A stretch of DNA of 64,000 bases from Luteimonas mephitis DSM 12574 (GCF_000422305.1 NZ_KE383817.1:316507-380506), one strand, 5' to 3'; counted from the stretch's first letter, positions 19,733-27,531 are shown. Numbers and translations are program-made. Notes: generated by a model not told the origin, from the letters alone.

Positions 19733-20227
19733 TCAATCGACGGAAAGTACAGCTCGCGTATCGGCATCGGGCCGGCGCGGCAATCGGACACCCGTTTGCT
19801 CCGCTGCCCGGATTGCACGCTCCTCTTCGCATTCAAGGTCAAAGAGCTTCGCCTTCCTCTTGGCGACCGCGGCGTGCGTCTCCGGCGTGTCGAATCCGAC
19901 AGAGGCCCCCAACTCGTCATAGAAGGCACCCACTACCGTGCGAAGATTCGCCTTCATCGTGTCCGGGTTCAGCCAGGCGATCAGATAGAGGATGTCGTCC
20001 ACGTCCTCGAGCTTGGGCAGCCTCGACGAGAGTTCGCTGAACTCGCTGCCGTCCAGAATGCAGCGCTCGGCGAGATCATCGACGTAATCGTCGGCACGCT
20101 GCAGGGCTTCGTCCCTCGGCGCGCGGAGGTTCGCATGCAAGCTCAACCATTCCTTCTCCGCGGCGATTGCCGTGCGGATGCGCTCCAGGTCAACGCTTGG
20201 ATCGGCCGATCGTTTACCGGTCGCCAT
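19733..20227 (-). CDS. Hypothetical phage-type protein
   Basis: 164 residues from ATG at 20227, which lies inside the 3' end of the previous gene (14-base overlap). Helical and charged, with Glu-rich segments (AIAAEKEWLSLHANLRAPRD) and a basic tail. Not recognised. By position it may be a tail-assembly or scaffold-like protein, but nothing in the sequence proves this. The longer upstream reading is Arg/Pro-rich shadow. Confidence 0.65.
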   Translation of the reverse strand: MATGKRSADPSVDLERIRTAIAAEKEWLSLHANLRAPRDEALQRADDYVDDLAERCILDGSEFSELSSRLPKLEDVDDILYLIAWLNPDTMKANLRTVVGAFYDELGASVGFDTPETHAAVAKRKAKLFDLECEEERAIRAAEQTGVRLPRRPDADTRAVLSVD

Positions 20228-20990
20228 GGTCGCCTCCGCGCTTTCCGTAGGCCTTCTGCTGCAACTCGGTCCACCAGTCCTGCTGCTGCACCTGATCACC
20301 TCGGGCCAGCTGCGCTGCCGCCGGGCGTCGCGCCAGCCCAGTTGCGGGGCGCGCGTCAGCGGCCGCCGGCGGCGCCTGCAGGGATGCACCGGAGCGCTCG
20401 AAAGTGAGATGTTCGCCAACGCGTGGCTGGTAAGGAACGTTGCCGACGTCATCGGTGACAGTCAGCGAGCGCTTTCGCATGGCTGCGACACGTCGCTGTT
20501 CACCGTCCAGGTCGTTCCATGAGCCTTGCCCCTGCCTCTTTTCGACGCGCTCTTCAGTACGTCGACGGTTGACCTCGGCACGGAGTTCGCGGGCAAGGTT
20601 GGCCAAGGGTTCCCAATCGGCGTGGTACCTGGCCATCTCCGCCTGCATGATCGCCATCCCAGTCTCGATGGCTGCGATTTCCTCGAGATCGTCCTCGATT
20701 TTCCATCGGATACGCGTGGCGGCGGCGCTATTTGGCGCCGCGTTGGCCAACCTTTCCTTCAACTCGGTGATATGGGTCGCCAACGCCCGGATGTTGATGC
20801 GACTGTTGCTGATGTCGGATTGCAGGGCATTGACGGCCACGTTCGAAGCCCGCGCACGCACCTCGAACTCCAGCGCCTTGCGCTCGTCGGCCGGCACGGA
20901 AGGCAGATCCTGCAGGCCTGTGATCAGCTTCGCGTAGTCGAACTGACCACGTTCGCCTACCGGCACTAGCGGCCCGGAACTCTCATTCAT
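20214..20990 (-). CDS. Hypothetical coiled-coil protein
   Basis: 258 residues. The middle (about residues 40-165) is predicted coiled coil (INIRALATHITELKERLANA, IETGMAIMQAEMARYHADW), and the C-terminal 60 residues are Ala/Gln-rich and probably disordered. Possibly a scaffolding or assembly protein of the element; the family is unknown to me. It overlaps the next gene by 14 bases. Confidence 0.65.
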   Translation of the reverse strand: MNESSGPLVPVGERGQFDYAKLITGLQDLPSVPADERKALEFEVRARASNVAVNALQSDISNSRINIRALATHITELKERLANAAPNSAAATRIRWKIEDDLEEIAAIETGMAIMQAEMARYHADWEPLANLARELRAEVNRRRTEERVEKRQGQGSWNDLDGEQRRVAAMRKRSLTVTDDVGNVPYQPRVGEHLTFERSGASLQAPPAAADARPATGLARRPAAAQLARGDQVQQQDWWTELQQKAYGKRGGDHGDR

Positions 20991-21098
20991 CTCGCAACTC
21001 TCTTGGATGTTGCATGAATGCTCGGCTTCCTTGCCCTTGCCGTCGAGGACACCGCAGGACGTTGCGGGACGTTGCGGGGCACTCCAAGGGCGCTCATG

Positions 21099-21422
21099 TC
21101 ACTCGCGTTGCATCATCTTCTCGACAGCGATGGCCTCTCGCTCATCGAGCCAGGCGATGACATCCCGCACCCAGTACCAAGTCCGCCCAGCGGTGAAGTA
21201 CTTCGGGCCGGTCTTCAGCGTCCGCCAGTTTCTGAGCGTCCGCTGCTCCACCCCAATCAGCGTCGCGGCGCCCTTGGGGTTGAGTCGCCCATCCGGAGTC
21301 ACATCCTCCTTCAGCGCGCGCAGGGCGTCGATGACGGTAGCCACGCGTTCGGCCATGGGATCGGACTCGGTTTCATCGGAGGCCCCGGTCGCCAGGTGCC
21401 AGCTGGTGCCTTCGTCAATCAT
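21099..21422 (-). CDS. Helix-turn-helix DNA-binding protein
   Basis: 107 residues. The C-terminal half reads as a MerR/AlpA-like winged helix (LNPKGAATLIGVEQRTLRNW, then GRTWYWVRDVIAWLDERE). Candidate regulator or terminase-small-subunit-like DNA binder of the element. Its start overlaps the stop of the small gene before it (ATGATTGA). A stretch of about 100 bases without genes follows and holds the direct repeat GGACGTTGCGG twice. Confidence 0.7.
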   Translation of the reverse strand: MIDEGTSWHLATGASDETESDPMAERVATVIDALRALKEDVTPDGRLNPKGAATLIGVEQRTLRNWRTLKTGPKYFTAGRTWYWVRDVIAWLDEREAIAVEKMMQRE

Positions 21423-21630
21423 CGTCGTGCTTCCTCGTCAATGCGCAGAATCCCCACCTTCCCCACCCTCGATACGCTTGACGTAGTGCTCCAAGCGCCA
21501 CCTGTGGTGGAGGCCCCTGAGGGCCGAAAAATTGTCGAAAACCGCGCGCCTTGTCCCCCGTGGTGGTCGCCGGAGGGCCCAGGGTCCCCCGGCCGGGGGC
21601 AGCCGCCGCCGGCCAGGGGCGATTCCTCAT
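21415..21630 (-). CDS. Possible small coupled gene
   Basis: 71 residues. The ATG at 21630 overlaps the stop of the gene before it (ATGA), and the stop overlaps the start of the HTH gene, so the chain of couplings supports it. The protein is Pro/Gly-rich then basic and aromatic (RGFRQFFGPQGPPPQVALG, YRGWGRWGFCAL). It could also be non-coding, because another minus frame over the same bases is open too. Confidence 0.35.
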   Translation of the reverse strand: MRNRPWPAAAAPGRGTLGPPATTTGDKARGFRQFFGPQGPPPQVALGALRQAYRGWGRWGFCALTRKHDDD

Positions 21631-21968
21631 CACGCTCCGCCGGCGCTGTTCGTCCGGATCTGGGCGGCGTAGAGCTGGATCTCTGTGATCTCCGCTGCCA
21701 TGACGGCAGCAACCCAACTGGCCAGCTCACGCGGGTCGAACCTACGCCTGGTGGCGTCGAGGTAAGCCAGGAACTGGACGAACGGCATGCGCTCCCCGTA
21801 GCACTTCTTGCCTTTCACCTTCCGGAAGAGCCCCGAGGTCTCCTTCACTCCGGCTGGCGGAACAACCAGGGCGATCTTCGGCTCAAAGTCATAGAAGAAT
21901 GTCCATCCGTCGACGCTTTGGATGCGGGCCTTGCGATCCATATCACTGAAGGGTTGGGGGTCGGTCAT
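21630..21968 (-). CDS. Hypothetical protein of the replication block
   Basis: 112 residues from ATG at 21968, overlapping the stop of the P-like gene (ATGA). It has FFYDFEPKIALVVPPAGVKE and a basic KVKGKKCYGE stretch. No known domain. Coupling to the P-like gene suggests a role in replication or its control; the longer upstream reading is shadow. Confidence 0.65.
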   Translation of the reverse strand: MTDPQPFSDMDRKARIQSVDGWTFFYDFEPKIALVVPPAGVKETSGLFRKVKGKKCYGERMPFVQFLAYLDATRRRFDPRELASWVAAVMAAEITEIQLYAAQIRTNSAGGA

Positions 21969-22573
21969 GAGCTTTGCTCCGTTGGGTGGGTGGGGTGATG
22001 GGCGATTGATACAAGGCCTGCTTCGGTGCGGGCCCGGGCAAGCACTGCAGCGCGCTGGGCAGGTGGTGGTGGTGCCCACGTCTGTTGCTGATCGTGAGCA
22101 ATGGCGGGGCAACCTGCAGATTCGCTGACTTGACCCACCGGCTTGCCTCGCATGCATAGCGCCCTTGCGACGGAGTAGGCGTCCTGTAGCAGGCGGGCTG
22201 CATGCCTGCCTCGAGCACGCGCATAGGCGTCGCGATCCAGGCACTGCCAGACCATGTAGGTGAAGATCGACCTGGGCGCACCGGCACGCAGTTCGTGGCG
22301 CACCTCCGGCAGCGTGAGAATTCCCAGGCAGCGCGCGCGGAATTCGCCCAGGGTCGGTGGCAGCGTGTCGACTGCTAGGACGCTGGCCTGGACGCCAGCG
22401 CTCAGTTGCTCGGGCGTCAGGTCGGCTAGCCCGCGGGCCCACGTGCTGGCTGCGCCGCTTTCGCTGTCGCCGAACGTGTCGGTCCAGTGCCGTCCGTAGA
22501 TCTCGGCCATGCTGACCCATACCGCGCGCCGGGCCGCGGGGTTCAGCGCTGCGGATTGCTGATGCTGTTCCAT
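21965..22573 (-). CDS. Phage replication protein P-like (helicase loader candidate)
   Basis: 202 residues. The N-terminal half has the pattern of lambda-P-like proteins: YGRHWTDTFGD, then WARGLADLTPEQLSAGVQA and PPTLGEFRARCL. Such proteins recruit the host DnaB helicase to the phage origin. It follows the O-like gene with a 31-base overlap, the classical O-P order. The C-terminal 50 residues are Pro/Ala-rich and probably flexible. Confidence 0.65.
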   Translation of the reverse strand: MEQHQQSAALNPAARRAVWVSMAEIYGRHWTDTFGDSESGAASTWARGLADLTPEQLSAGVQASVLAVDTLPPTLGEFRARCLGILTLPEVRHELRAGAPRSIFTYMVWQCLDRDAYARARGRHAARLLQDAYSVARALCMRGKPVGQVSESAGCPAIAHDQQQTWAPPPPAQRAAVLARARTEAGLVSIAHHPTHPTEQSS

Positions 22574-23727
22574 TCGCCCTCCAAGGTCCTGTCGTCGTGG
22601 ACTGGGGCCTGGATGCCCGCCTTCGCTCTTGCTTCAGCGACGCTGCACCGAAACGCTTCATCGGTCATTCGACCGAGGTCATGGGTGCGCTTGAGCCGCG
22701 ATAGCTCATCGCTCAGCCAACGTCGTGTCTCTTGGTCTATCGCGTTGCGTTGACTTTCCGTCGACGCTTTTGCGGTGGCCTGCCTCGTCGTCTCAACGTG
22801 CTCGATGCGAGTGAAGTCGCCTTCGAGAATCTGCTCGTCTGCACCGCGGGATTGTTCAGCCATCGCGCGCCGCTGCATGTGATCGACGATGCTCTCGCCT
22901 CGCAAACGCTCTTTGGGGTCCGCGGGCCTCCACCCGTCCTCCCAGCGTCGTTGCTCGAGATAGTTCTCCGGCAGCGGTGCGAACTGCGTCGTCCTCAGCC
23001 ACTGCGCTGCGTCCGCCTTGCGGGCGATGAGATCGCGCACGATCGCTGCGGTCTCCCTCTCCAGACCCAGTGATCGCCAGACCTTCATCGCGGCATGCTT
23101 TCGGTCGCGCTTTGGATAATGCGACCAGAATTCCTCAAAGCCCGATACCGAGTTCAATACTCCTTGTTCTTTCTCTGAGTAGTTGTTACCGAGTTGGGGT
23201 GGCACCTCTGTCCCCACCCCGTGCAGTGTCCCGCCCCTACGGGCGCACCGCCCCGTCCCCACTTCGCGCAGTTTCCCGTCCCTACCTCGCGCCCTTGTAG
23301 GGGCAGGTGTGTCCCTAGGTGAAAGGATGCTCGCAACGTGCTGCCGTGGAGTGGACCCCATGGAATAGGTGTTGGCCGTCACGCGATTTCCGCTGACCCT
23401 GACCAGGTAGTGCGCGTCACAAAGCACCTTGACGCTGCGGACCACGGATCGGCGCTCGAAGCCCGCATCCTGCGCGAGTCGGTCAAACGAAACCCAAGCC
23501 TCTCCTGTCCGGCCGTTTATCCGAACCATGATGGCCGCGAGCACGGTCACGTCCGCGTTCTTCAACACGGGATTCAATGCGGCGTCCGCGAGTAATTCAA
23601 ACCGCGCGACTGGGCCATGCGCACTGTGTTTCGTGCTACCTTCGTCTTGCTGCCCTTCTCCAAGATCAGCACCCGCGCTCCGCCTCTCACCAGGCGGGGC
23701 GCTTTCACTTTGCGGGCTACGATCCAT
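22543..23727 (-). CDS. Phage replication protein O-like (origin-binding candidate)
   Basis: 394 residues from ATG at 23727. The N-terminal domain (about 40-130) is a winged helix of the O/DnaD-like kind (PVLKNADVTVLAAIMVR, WVSFDRLAQDAGFERRSVVR). A basic linker at about 145-190 is encoded by iteron-like repeats (23208-23285). A C-terminal helical domain follows (FEEFWSHYPKRDRKHAAMKV), a motif common in phage replication proteins. Together with the P-like gene it makes a replication module. Confidence 0.75.
   Translation of the reverse strand: MDRSPQSESAPPGERRSAGADLGEGQQDEGSTKHSAHGPVARFELLADAALNPVLKNADVTVLAAIMVRINGRTGEAWVSFDRLAQDAGFERRSVVRSVKVLCDAHYLVRVSGNRVTANTYSMGSTPRQHVASILSPRDTPAPTRARGRDGKLREVGTGRCARRGGTLHGVGTEVPPQLGNNYSEKEQGVLNSVSGFEEFWSHYPKRDRKHAAMKVWRSLGLERETAAIVRDLIARKADAAQWLRTTQFAPLPENYLEQRRWEDGWRPADPKERLRGESIVDHMQRRAMAEQSRGADEQILEGDFTRIEHVETTRQATAKASTESQRNAIDQETRRWLSDELSRLKRTHDLGRMTDEAFRCSVAEARAKAGIQAPVHDDRTLEGEWNSISNPQR
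23148..23285 (-). other. Putative replication origin inside the O-like gene
   Basis: Two direct repeats of 33 bp (23208-23240 and 23253-23285, six mismatches) are 12 bp apart; on the minus strand each starts GTAGGG and ends GTGGGGAC plus two bases. An AT-richer stretch (about 23148-23196) follows on the minus strand. Lambda ori has the same plan, iterons then an AT-rich stretch inside the O gene. Function is inference. Confidence 0.45.
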
Positions 23728-23923
23728 CGCCTGGCCCCCGGCGCAGCGCGTCGGCAAGCTGCAACGCGTGCTGCCTCGCACCATCCAGATTGCGGCTCAA
23801 CGCCTCGGCAGCGTCCGCATTCGGATAGCGGTGCAAGTGCTCGAGCTGCGCCTGCAGACGGCGCCCGATCTCCGGCAACTGTTCACGCAGCTGCTCCGGG
23901 TCGGCAAGGTTCCAGCGGACCAT
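23717..23923 (-). CDS. Hypothetical small helical protein
   Basis: 68 residues from ATG at 23923, just after the stop of the AlpA-like gene, and overlapping the O-like start by 11 bases. Almost wholly helical (EQLREQLPEIGRRLQAQLEH). No family recognised. Position suggests co-expression with the replication genes. Confidence 0.6.
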   Translation of the reverse strand: MVRWNLADPEQLREQLPEIGRRLQAQLEHLHRYPNADAAEALSRNLDGARQHALQLADALRRGPGDGS

Positions 23924-23925
23924 GG

Positions 23926-24132
23926 TCAGACCTCGACGAGCTGCTTCTCTATCCAGTCCTGGACTTTCTGGCGGTCGTAGAGCACCCGCCCCTGGAGGCG
24001 CAGGTAGGGCGGTCCGATGCGCAATCTGCGCCACCGAAGCAGCGTCGCCTCGCTTCGCTTCAGTTCGATCGCGAGCTCCTCCGTGGTCAACTTGTCGGAG
24101 AGCAACGGCGGGGTGTTGTGGTGGCTTGTCAT
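23926..24132 (-). CDS. AlpA/excisionase-like HTH protein
   Basis: 68 residues, winged helix of the MerR/AlpA type: LTTEELAIELKRSEATLLRW, then GPPYLRLQGRVLYDRQKVQDW. Proteins of this kind act as excisionases or activators of the integrase in satellites such as P4-like elements. It opens the minus-strand run leading into the replication genes, downstream of a non-coding 158-base stretch that should hold the promoter. Confidence 0.8.
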   Translation of the reverse strand: MTSHHNTPPLLSDKLTTEELAIELKRSEATLLRWRRLRIGPPYLRLQGRVLYDRQKVQDWIEKQLVEV

Positions 24133-24290
24133 CTTGTGCGCGCTCGGGCTAGTTCCTGTAAGGAAATGCTAGGAACCAATAGCGGCCGTGCGAAGGTGTC
24201 GATTATTTTTCAGGAGCCGCAAGCTCAAAGCCGCACAGTGCTTGGCCGTCGTGGCTTAGTTCAACTGATTCTTGTGAAGTTTCGCGGCCG
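24133..24290. other. Probable control region before the Xis/replication genes
   Basis: No gene seen. AT-richer than its surroundings (for example GATTATTTTTCAGGAG near 24198-24213). It probably holds the promoter for the AlpA-like and replication genes. I could not define -35/-10 boxes with confidence. Confidence 0.35.
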
Positions 24291-24911
24291 TCAAAGCACG
24301 TCGGCTGGGTCGTAAGGGTCGGCGTCCGCTGGCATTGCCGCGTTGGAGTGCACCCGCACGGTCGCTGTTCCGGCAGTTGCTCCGCGGAGACGTCTTCGAT
24401 CCATTCGAACACCGAGCATTGCCCGCACGATCGCTGCGAAGACGCCCATCTCTGGCGCACTGAACTCCTCGCGCAGGGCGGATGCGACCCCGGTGAGAAA
24501 CTGATCCTGCCGTTCGCGATGACCCAACGCGACGCCGGCGGACGGCCAGGACAGCACGAGGGCTTCAGTCAATGCCACTTGCCTGACTAGGCGGCCAAAC
24601 CGCTCGGCGTCGCAGATGCGACCGACGCGGCGCCATGCGCTGTCGGCGTCACCGTCCTCGATCCATCGATGGCAAACGAACAGCTCCAAGCTGTCGACAA
24701 GCTGCGCATCGCCTTCCTTCCCCGGCAAGCTGGGGACGAGATCCTCGGGACAGCGCGCGCTGTACGCGCGCTGCGCCCCGATGGTGCCGACGCGCTCCAC
24801 CAGGGCCTGCCGGCGAGCCCTAGCGAAATCCGGCACCCAAGATGGACTGCTGGCCTTGGCCACAAGCTCAGGGGAGGTCTGCGCTGCGCCGCATATACGA
24901 AATCTCAGCAC
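24291..24911 (-). CDS. Hypothetical protein
   Basis: 206 residues if read from ATG at 24911, which overlaps the gene before it by 44 bases; a GTG at 24863 just past that gene's stop gives 190 residues and may be the real start. Helical, with Cys and Trp residues (LELFVCHRWIEDGDADSAWR) and a C-terminal acidic tail. No domain recognised. Cargo or regulatory gene of the element. Confidence 0.6.
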   Translation of the reverse strand: MLRFRICGAAQTSPELVAKASSPSWVPDFARARRQALVERVGTIGAQRAYSARCPEDLVPSLPGKEGDAQLVDSLELFVCHRWIEDGDADSAWRRVGRICDAERFGRLVRQVALTEALVLSWPSAGVALGHRERQDQFLTGVASALREEFSAPEMGVFAAIVRAMLGVRMDRRRLRGATAGTATVRVHSNAAMPADADPYDPADVL

Positions 24912-25185
24912 TCAGAGCCTGGGTCAGCGTGACCATGAGCTCCACACCATTCACCACGTTCGCGACGTCTCTTGGATCGAGTTCGTTCCTGAGCGCGCTG
25001 GCTCCTTCAGCTTGTGAACGCAGGGCTCTGAGCGACGCCGATGTCATGTCGAGGATCTCCTCAAGATGACTCGCCAAGTCGTCGGGGTGCTGGTCCTGAA
25101 ATGTGATCCCCACCATGTGACCACCGAACTGCAGTCCGTGCACTAGAGGGTTGACGCTGTCGCTCGCTACACTCGTTGCTGCCAT
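24868..25185 (-). CDS. Hypothetical small protein
   Basis: 105 residues from ATG at 25185. Mostly helical with a likely amphipathic C-terminal half (DVANVVNGVELMVTLTQALS). Not recognised. Separated from the integrase by a strong hairpin (25213-25247), so it probably has its own promoter and leads into the gene at 24291. Confidence 0.6.
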   Translation of the reverse strand: MAATSVASDSVNPLVHGLQFGGHMVGITFQDQHPDDLASHLEEILDMTSASLRALRSQAEGASALRNELDPRDVANVVNGVELMVTLTQALSAEISYMRRSADLP

Positions 25186-25212
25186 GATCGTTCTCCGTTC
25201 GAACGGTTGTGG

Positions 25213-25247
25213 AAGGCCGGCCGGGTGGTAGTGACACCCGGTCCGGC
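25213..25247 (-). terminator. Hairpin after the integrase gene
   Basis: On the minus strand GGCCGG-A-CCGGGTG pairs with CACCCGG-C-CGGCC around a 7-base loop, followed by TTCC. It directly follows the integrase stop and probably ends that transcript, though the T-run is short. Confidence 0.5.
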
Positions 25248-25250
25248 CGC

Positions 25251-26645
25251 TTACCCGGCTCGTCGCCGGATGGGGGTGACGTTCCCTGCCTTGCCCTTGG
25301 GCTCGCACAGGGCGCGCAGCTTCTTCAGCGCCGCGCGTTTCTCGTCGTCGAACTCGTGTGCCTCGTAGTGCTGCCCCTGGACGCCGCCTAGGCCATGCGA
25401 GCCCAGATGCGCGCGGATCTCACGGGACACGCCGGCAGCTTGCAGGCGCGTCTCCACGGTCTTCCGGATCGTGCCAGGAGTGAACAGCCGATCGATCTCG
25501 TCTGCCGCGACCATGTCGCGCGCCACGGCCTGCACCGCCTCCCAGACGGTGTGATAGACCGCGCCCTGCTCCCCATTGCTCACGGTGAACAGGTACGGCC
25601 CGGGCTGGATGGTGTTGCCGTCCTCGTCCACGGTCGGCGCGCGCATGGCGGCCAGCGCTTTCGCAGCGTCGGGAATGAGCGGGACGACATGCTCCCGGGC
25701 CATCGTGCGCCGGCCCTTGGTATCCAGGAGGGTGACGGTCTTGTGGTCGGGGTCGTGGTCGGCCTCGGTGAGCCGGCCCAGCTGCTCGACGCGCTGGCCA
25801 CCGGTCAGCAGGTGGAAGCGCAGCAGGGCGCCGCGCGCGCTGTCGTCGGCTGCGATCCGCTTCCAGTAGGCGGCCAACTGCAGCTGGCTCAGTGCCCACT
25901 TCCGCTCCCGGGCAGCCGCCGCGGCCTTGTCCGCCGCTTCCTTGGGCCTGCTCACGTCCAGGTCCACCAGCGGGTTGTGCGCGATCTGGAAGCCGGCGAA
26001 CGCGTGCATGGTGGCGTCCGTCCTCGCCTTCCTCGCAGCCGTGTAGGCGGCGCGCAGGTAGGCCCGCAGCTTCTCGGCCTCCCGCAGCTTCCCGGCCTTG
26101 GCCAGGGCGTGGAAGACGGGCATGACGTCGTCGACGGCCACCGAGTCCGCTGGCAGCTTGGCCAGCTTCGGCCGCGGCTCGGTGATATGCCGCTCGAACG
26201 CCCGCGCGACCTGCCTCCAGCTTGGCTTGCCCGCAGCCTTCAGGTGCTCGGCGTAGGCGTCCATGAGCGCGCCGAAGGTGGCGGTATCGCGGGCGGCCTT
26301 CGCTTCGGCCGCAGCGCGCGCTTCCTTCGCCTCCAGCCACGGGTCGTGGCCCAGGTCGACCAGCGCGCGCTTCTCGGCCGCCAGCTTGCGTGCTGCGGCC
26401 AGCGAGAGTCGCGGCGCCTTGCCGTACTCACCGAGCACCATGCGCCGCTCGCGGCCGGTCGCTTTGGCGACGTACACCAGCAGGAACTGCTTCGCACCGG
26501 TGTAGAAGGTCTTGATCGCAAAGCCGCGGATCGGGCCGTCGTCGTAGTCGATGCGCTGGCCTTCGCCAGGCACCGCCAGCTCATCTAGGAAAACGGTGGT
26601 GAATGGGTGCTTCGCCAAGGGGACAGCCCTCAATAGTCCGGCCAT
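25251..26645 (-). CDS. Tyrosine integrase (DUF4102-type phage integrase)
   Basis: Cuts and joins DNA at the tRNA-Phe site. 464 residues from ATG at 26645; an in-frame ATG at 26732 would add 29 residues and cannot be excluded. N-terminal DUF4102-like arm-binding domain (FLLVYVAKATGRERRMVLGE), core-binding region, then the catalytic domain with Arg in GGQRVEQLGRL, a second Arg in TIRKTVETRL, His in HLGSHGLGG and the nucleophile Tyr in VQGQHYEAHE. The start lies in the arm repeat 26633-26652, so integrase binding could repress its own gene. Confidence 0.93.
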   Translation of the reverse strand: MAGLLRAVPLAKHPFTTVFLDELAVPGEGQRIDYDDGPIRGFAIKTFYTGAKQFLLVYVAKATGRERRMVLGEYGKAPRLSLAAARKLAAEKRALVDLGHDPWLEAKEARAAAEAKAARDTATFGALMDAYAEHLKAAGKPSWRQVARAFERHITEPRPKLAKLPADSVAVDDVMPVFHALAKAGKLREAEKLRAYLRAAYTAARKARTDATMHAFAGFQIAHNPLVDLDVSRPKEAADKAAAAARERKWALSQLQLAAYWKRIAADDSARGALLRFHLLTGGQRVEQLGRLTEADHDPDHKTVTLLDTKGRRTMAREHVVPLIPDAAKALAAMRAPTVDEDGNTIQPGPYLFTVSNGEQGAVYHTVWEAVQAVARDMVAADEIDRLFTPGTIRKTVETRLQAAGVSREIRAHLGSHGLGGVQGQHYEAHEFDDEKRAALKKLRALCEPKGKAGNVTPIRRRAG

Positions 26646-26652
26646 AGTCCGG
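26633..26652 (+). promoter_or_regulatory. Putative integrase arm-type site, right
   Basis: Exact 20-bp copy of 15322-15341 (ATAGTCCGGCCATAGTCCGG), overlapping the integrase start region. Same orientation as the left copy. Confidence 0.6.
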
Positions 26653-26779
26653 CATGTATTGCAGTACCGGTGTATCCCCTTTGTAACCTTATGTCCCCTC
26701 TTGCGCAAGGGAAATTGCGGGAATTCGGCCAAAATCCGCCGGACTTCGGCTCTAGAGCGGCTTAACCGTTCCGGACTCT

Positions 26780-26835
26780 AGGGGATTGAAAATCCCCGTG
26801 TAGGGGGTTCGATTCCCTCCCCGGCCACCATGAAA
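26780..26835 (+). other. attR core (tRNA-Phe 3' duplicate)
   Basis: 56 bases matching tRNA-Phe from the anticodon stem to past ACCA with one mismatch in the variable/T-stem region. The 5' part of the tRNA is missing here, so this is the downstream boundary and not a working tRNA. Confidence 0.93.
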
Positions 26836-26850
26836 CAATGCGTCATCCGG

Positions 26851-26877
26851 AAAGGGCCCTCGCGGCCCTTTTTCGTG
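26851..26877 (+). terminator. Displaced original terminator of tRNA-Phe
   Basis: The hairpin GGGCC-CTCGC-GGCCC followed by TTTTT just outside attR. In an unoccupied chromosome it would sit right after tRNA-Phe. Confidence 0.6.
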
Positions 26878-27048
26878 TCCGGCGGAGAAACTGCCGACGC
26901 CGGCAGGCGGAGCTGCCCTGCGCGGCCACGATATCGGATCCGGGCTTGCTTGAAGAAGCGCCCCGCCCGTCGAAACGCCTGCCCCGGCTTCGCCCCCGCC
27001 CCATACGCCGTGGTATTTTCCAGCCCTGTGCACATCAAGGGGATCGGC

Positions 27049-27531
27049 ATGCATCGGCGCTGGTTATCGTTCCTGTTCCTTGCCGCAACGGCGGCGTTGC
27101 TGCTCGCTGCCTGCAGCGGGGGCCCGGTGCGGCGGGTGTCCGAACCCAGCGCCAGCATCCAGCAGTTGACGGTGGGCGCCGATGGCAGCTGGTCGGTGGA
27201 GCTGCGCCTGCAGAACTACAGCAGCATCCCGATGCGCTTTGATGCGATCAGCCTGGCGATGACGCTGGGCGACCAGCCCGCGGGCACGCTGCAGGGCAAC
27301 GCCGGGATCTCGATCGGGCCGGAATCGGCCGACGTGGTGACCCTGGCCCACGCGCCGACCTCGGCCGCGCGCATCGCGATGGCCGACGCGCTCGGTGGCA
27401 ACCACGGCATCGGCTATGCCCTCGAAGGCACGCTTCGGGTCGTGCCCGAGGACAAGGGCGCGCGCAGCTTCGACATCAAGCGCACCAGCAGCCTGAATCC
27501 GGTCCCCGGCCTGCCCGGCGTGCTGCGCTAG
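27049..27531 (+). CDS. LEA type 2 / WHy-like lipoprotein
   Basis: 160 residues from ATG at 27049; upstream in-frame codons run into attR and were rejected. Lipoprotein signal with lipobox LLAAC, then one immunoglobulin-like LEA-2 domain (WSVELRLQNYSSIPMRFDAI, then GNAGISIGPESADVV). Probably periplasmic-facing; function unknown. Confidence 0.8.
   Translation: MHRRWLSFLFLAATAALLLAACSGGPVRRVSEPSASIQQLTVGADGSWSVELRLQNYSSIPMRFDAISLAMTLGDQPAGTLQGNAGISIGPESADVVTLAHAPTSAARIAMADALGGNHGIGYALEGTLRVVPEDKGARSFDIKRTSSLNPVPGLPGVLR

Larger units (their letters stand above)
15283..26835. mobile_element. Integrated 11.5-kb phage-satellite-like element in tRNA-Phe
   Basis: Bounded by the 56-bp tRNA-Phe repeat. 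It holds a tyrosine integrase facing inward from the right end, an AlpA/Xis-like protein, an O/P-like replication pair, a second HTH protein, small unknown genes and a tape-measure protein, nearly all on the minus strand, plus a small secreted protein on the plus strand at the left end. No repressor of CI type, capsid, portal, terminase, holin or lysin gene was recognised. It could be a satellite, a reduced prophage or a non-viral integrative element. Confidence 0.9.

Noticed and set aside
21419..21730. Second open frame over the small coupled gene in the element
   Set aside because: It lacks a fitting start and coupling; the frame at 21415-21630 fits better, though neither is certain.
26780..26835. 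A second tRNA-Phe gene
   Set aside because: Only the part from the anticodon stem onward is present; the acceptor and D arm 5' halves are missing, so it is attR.
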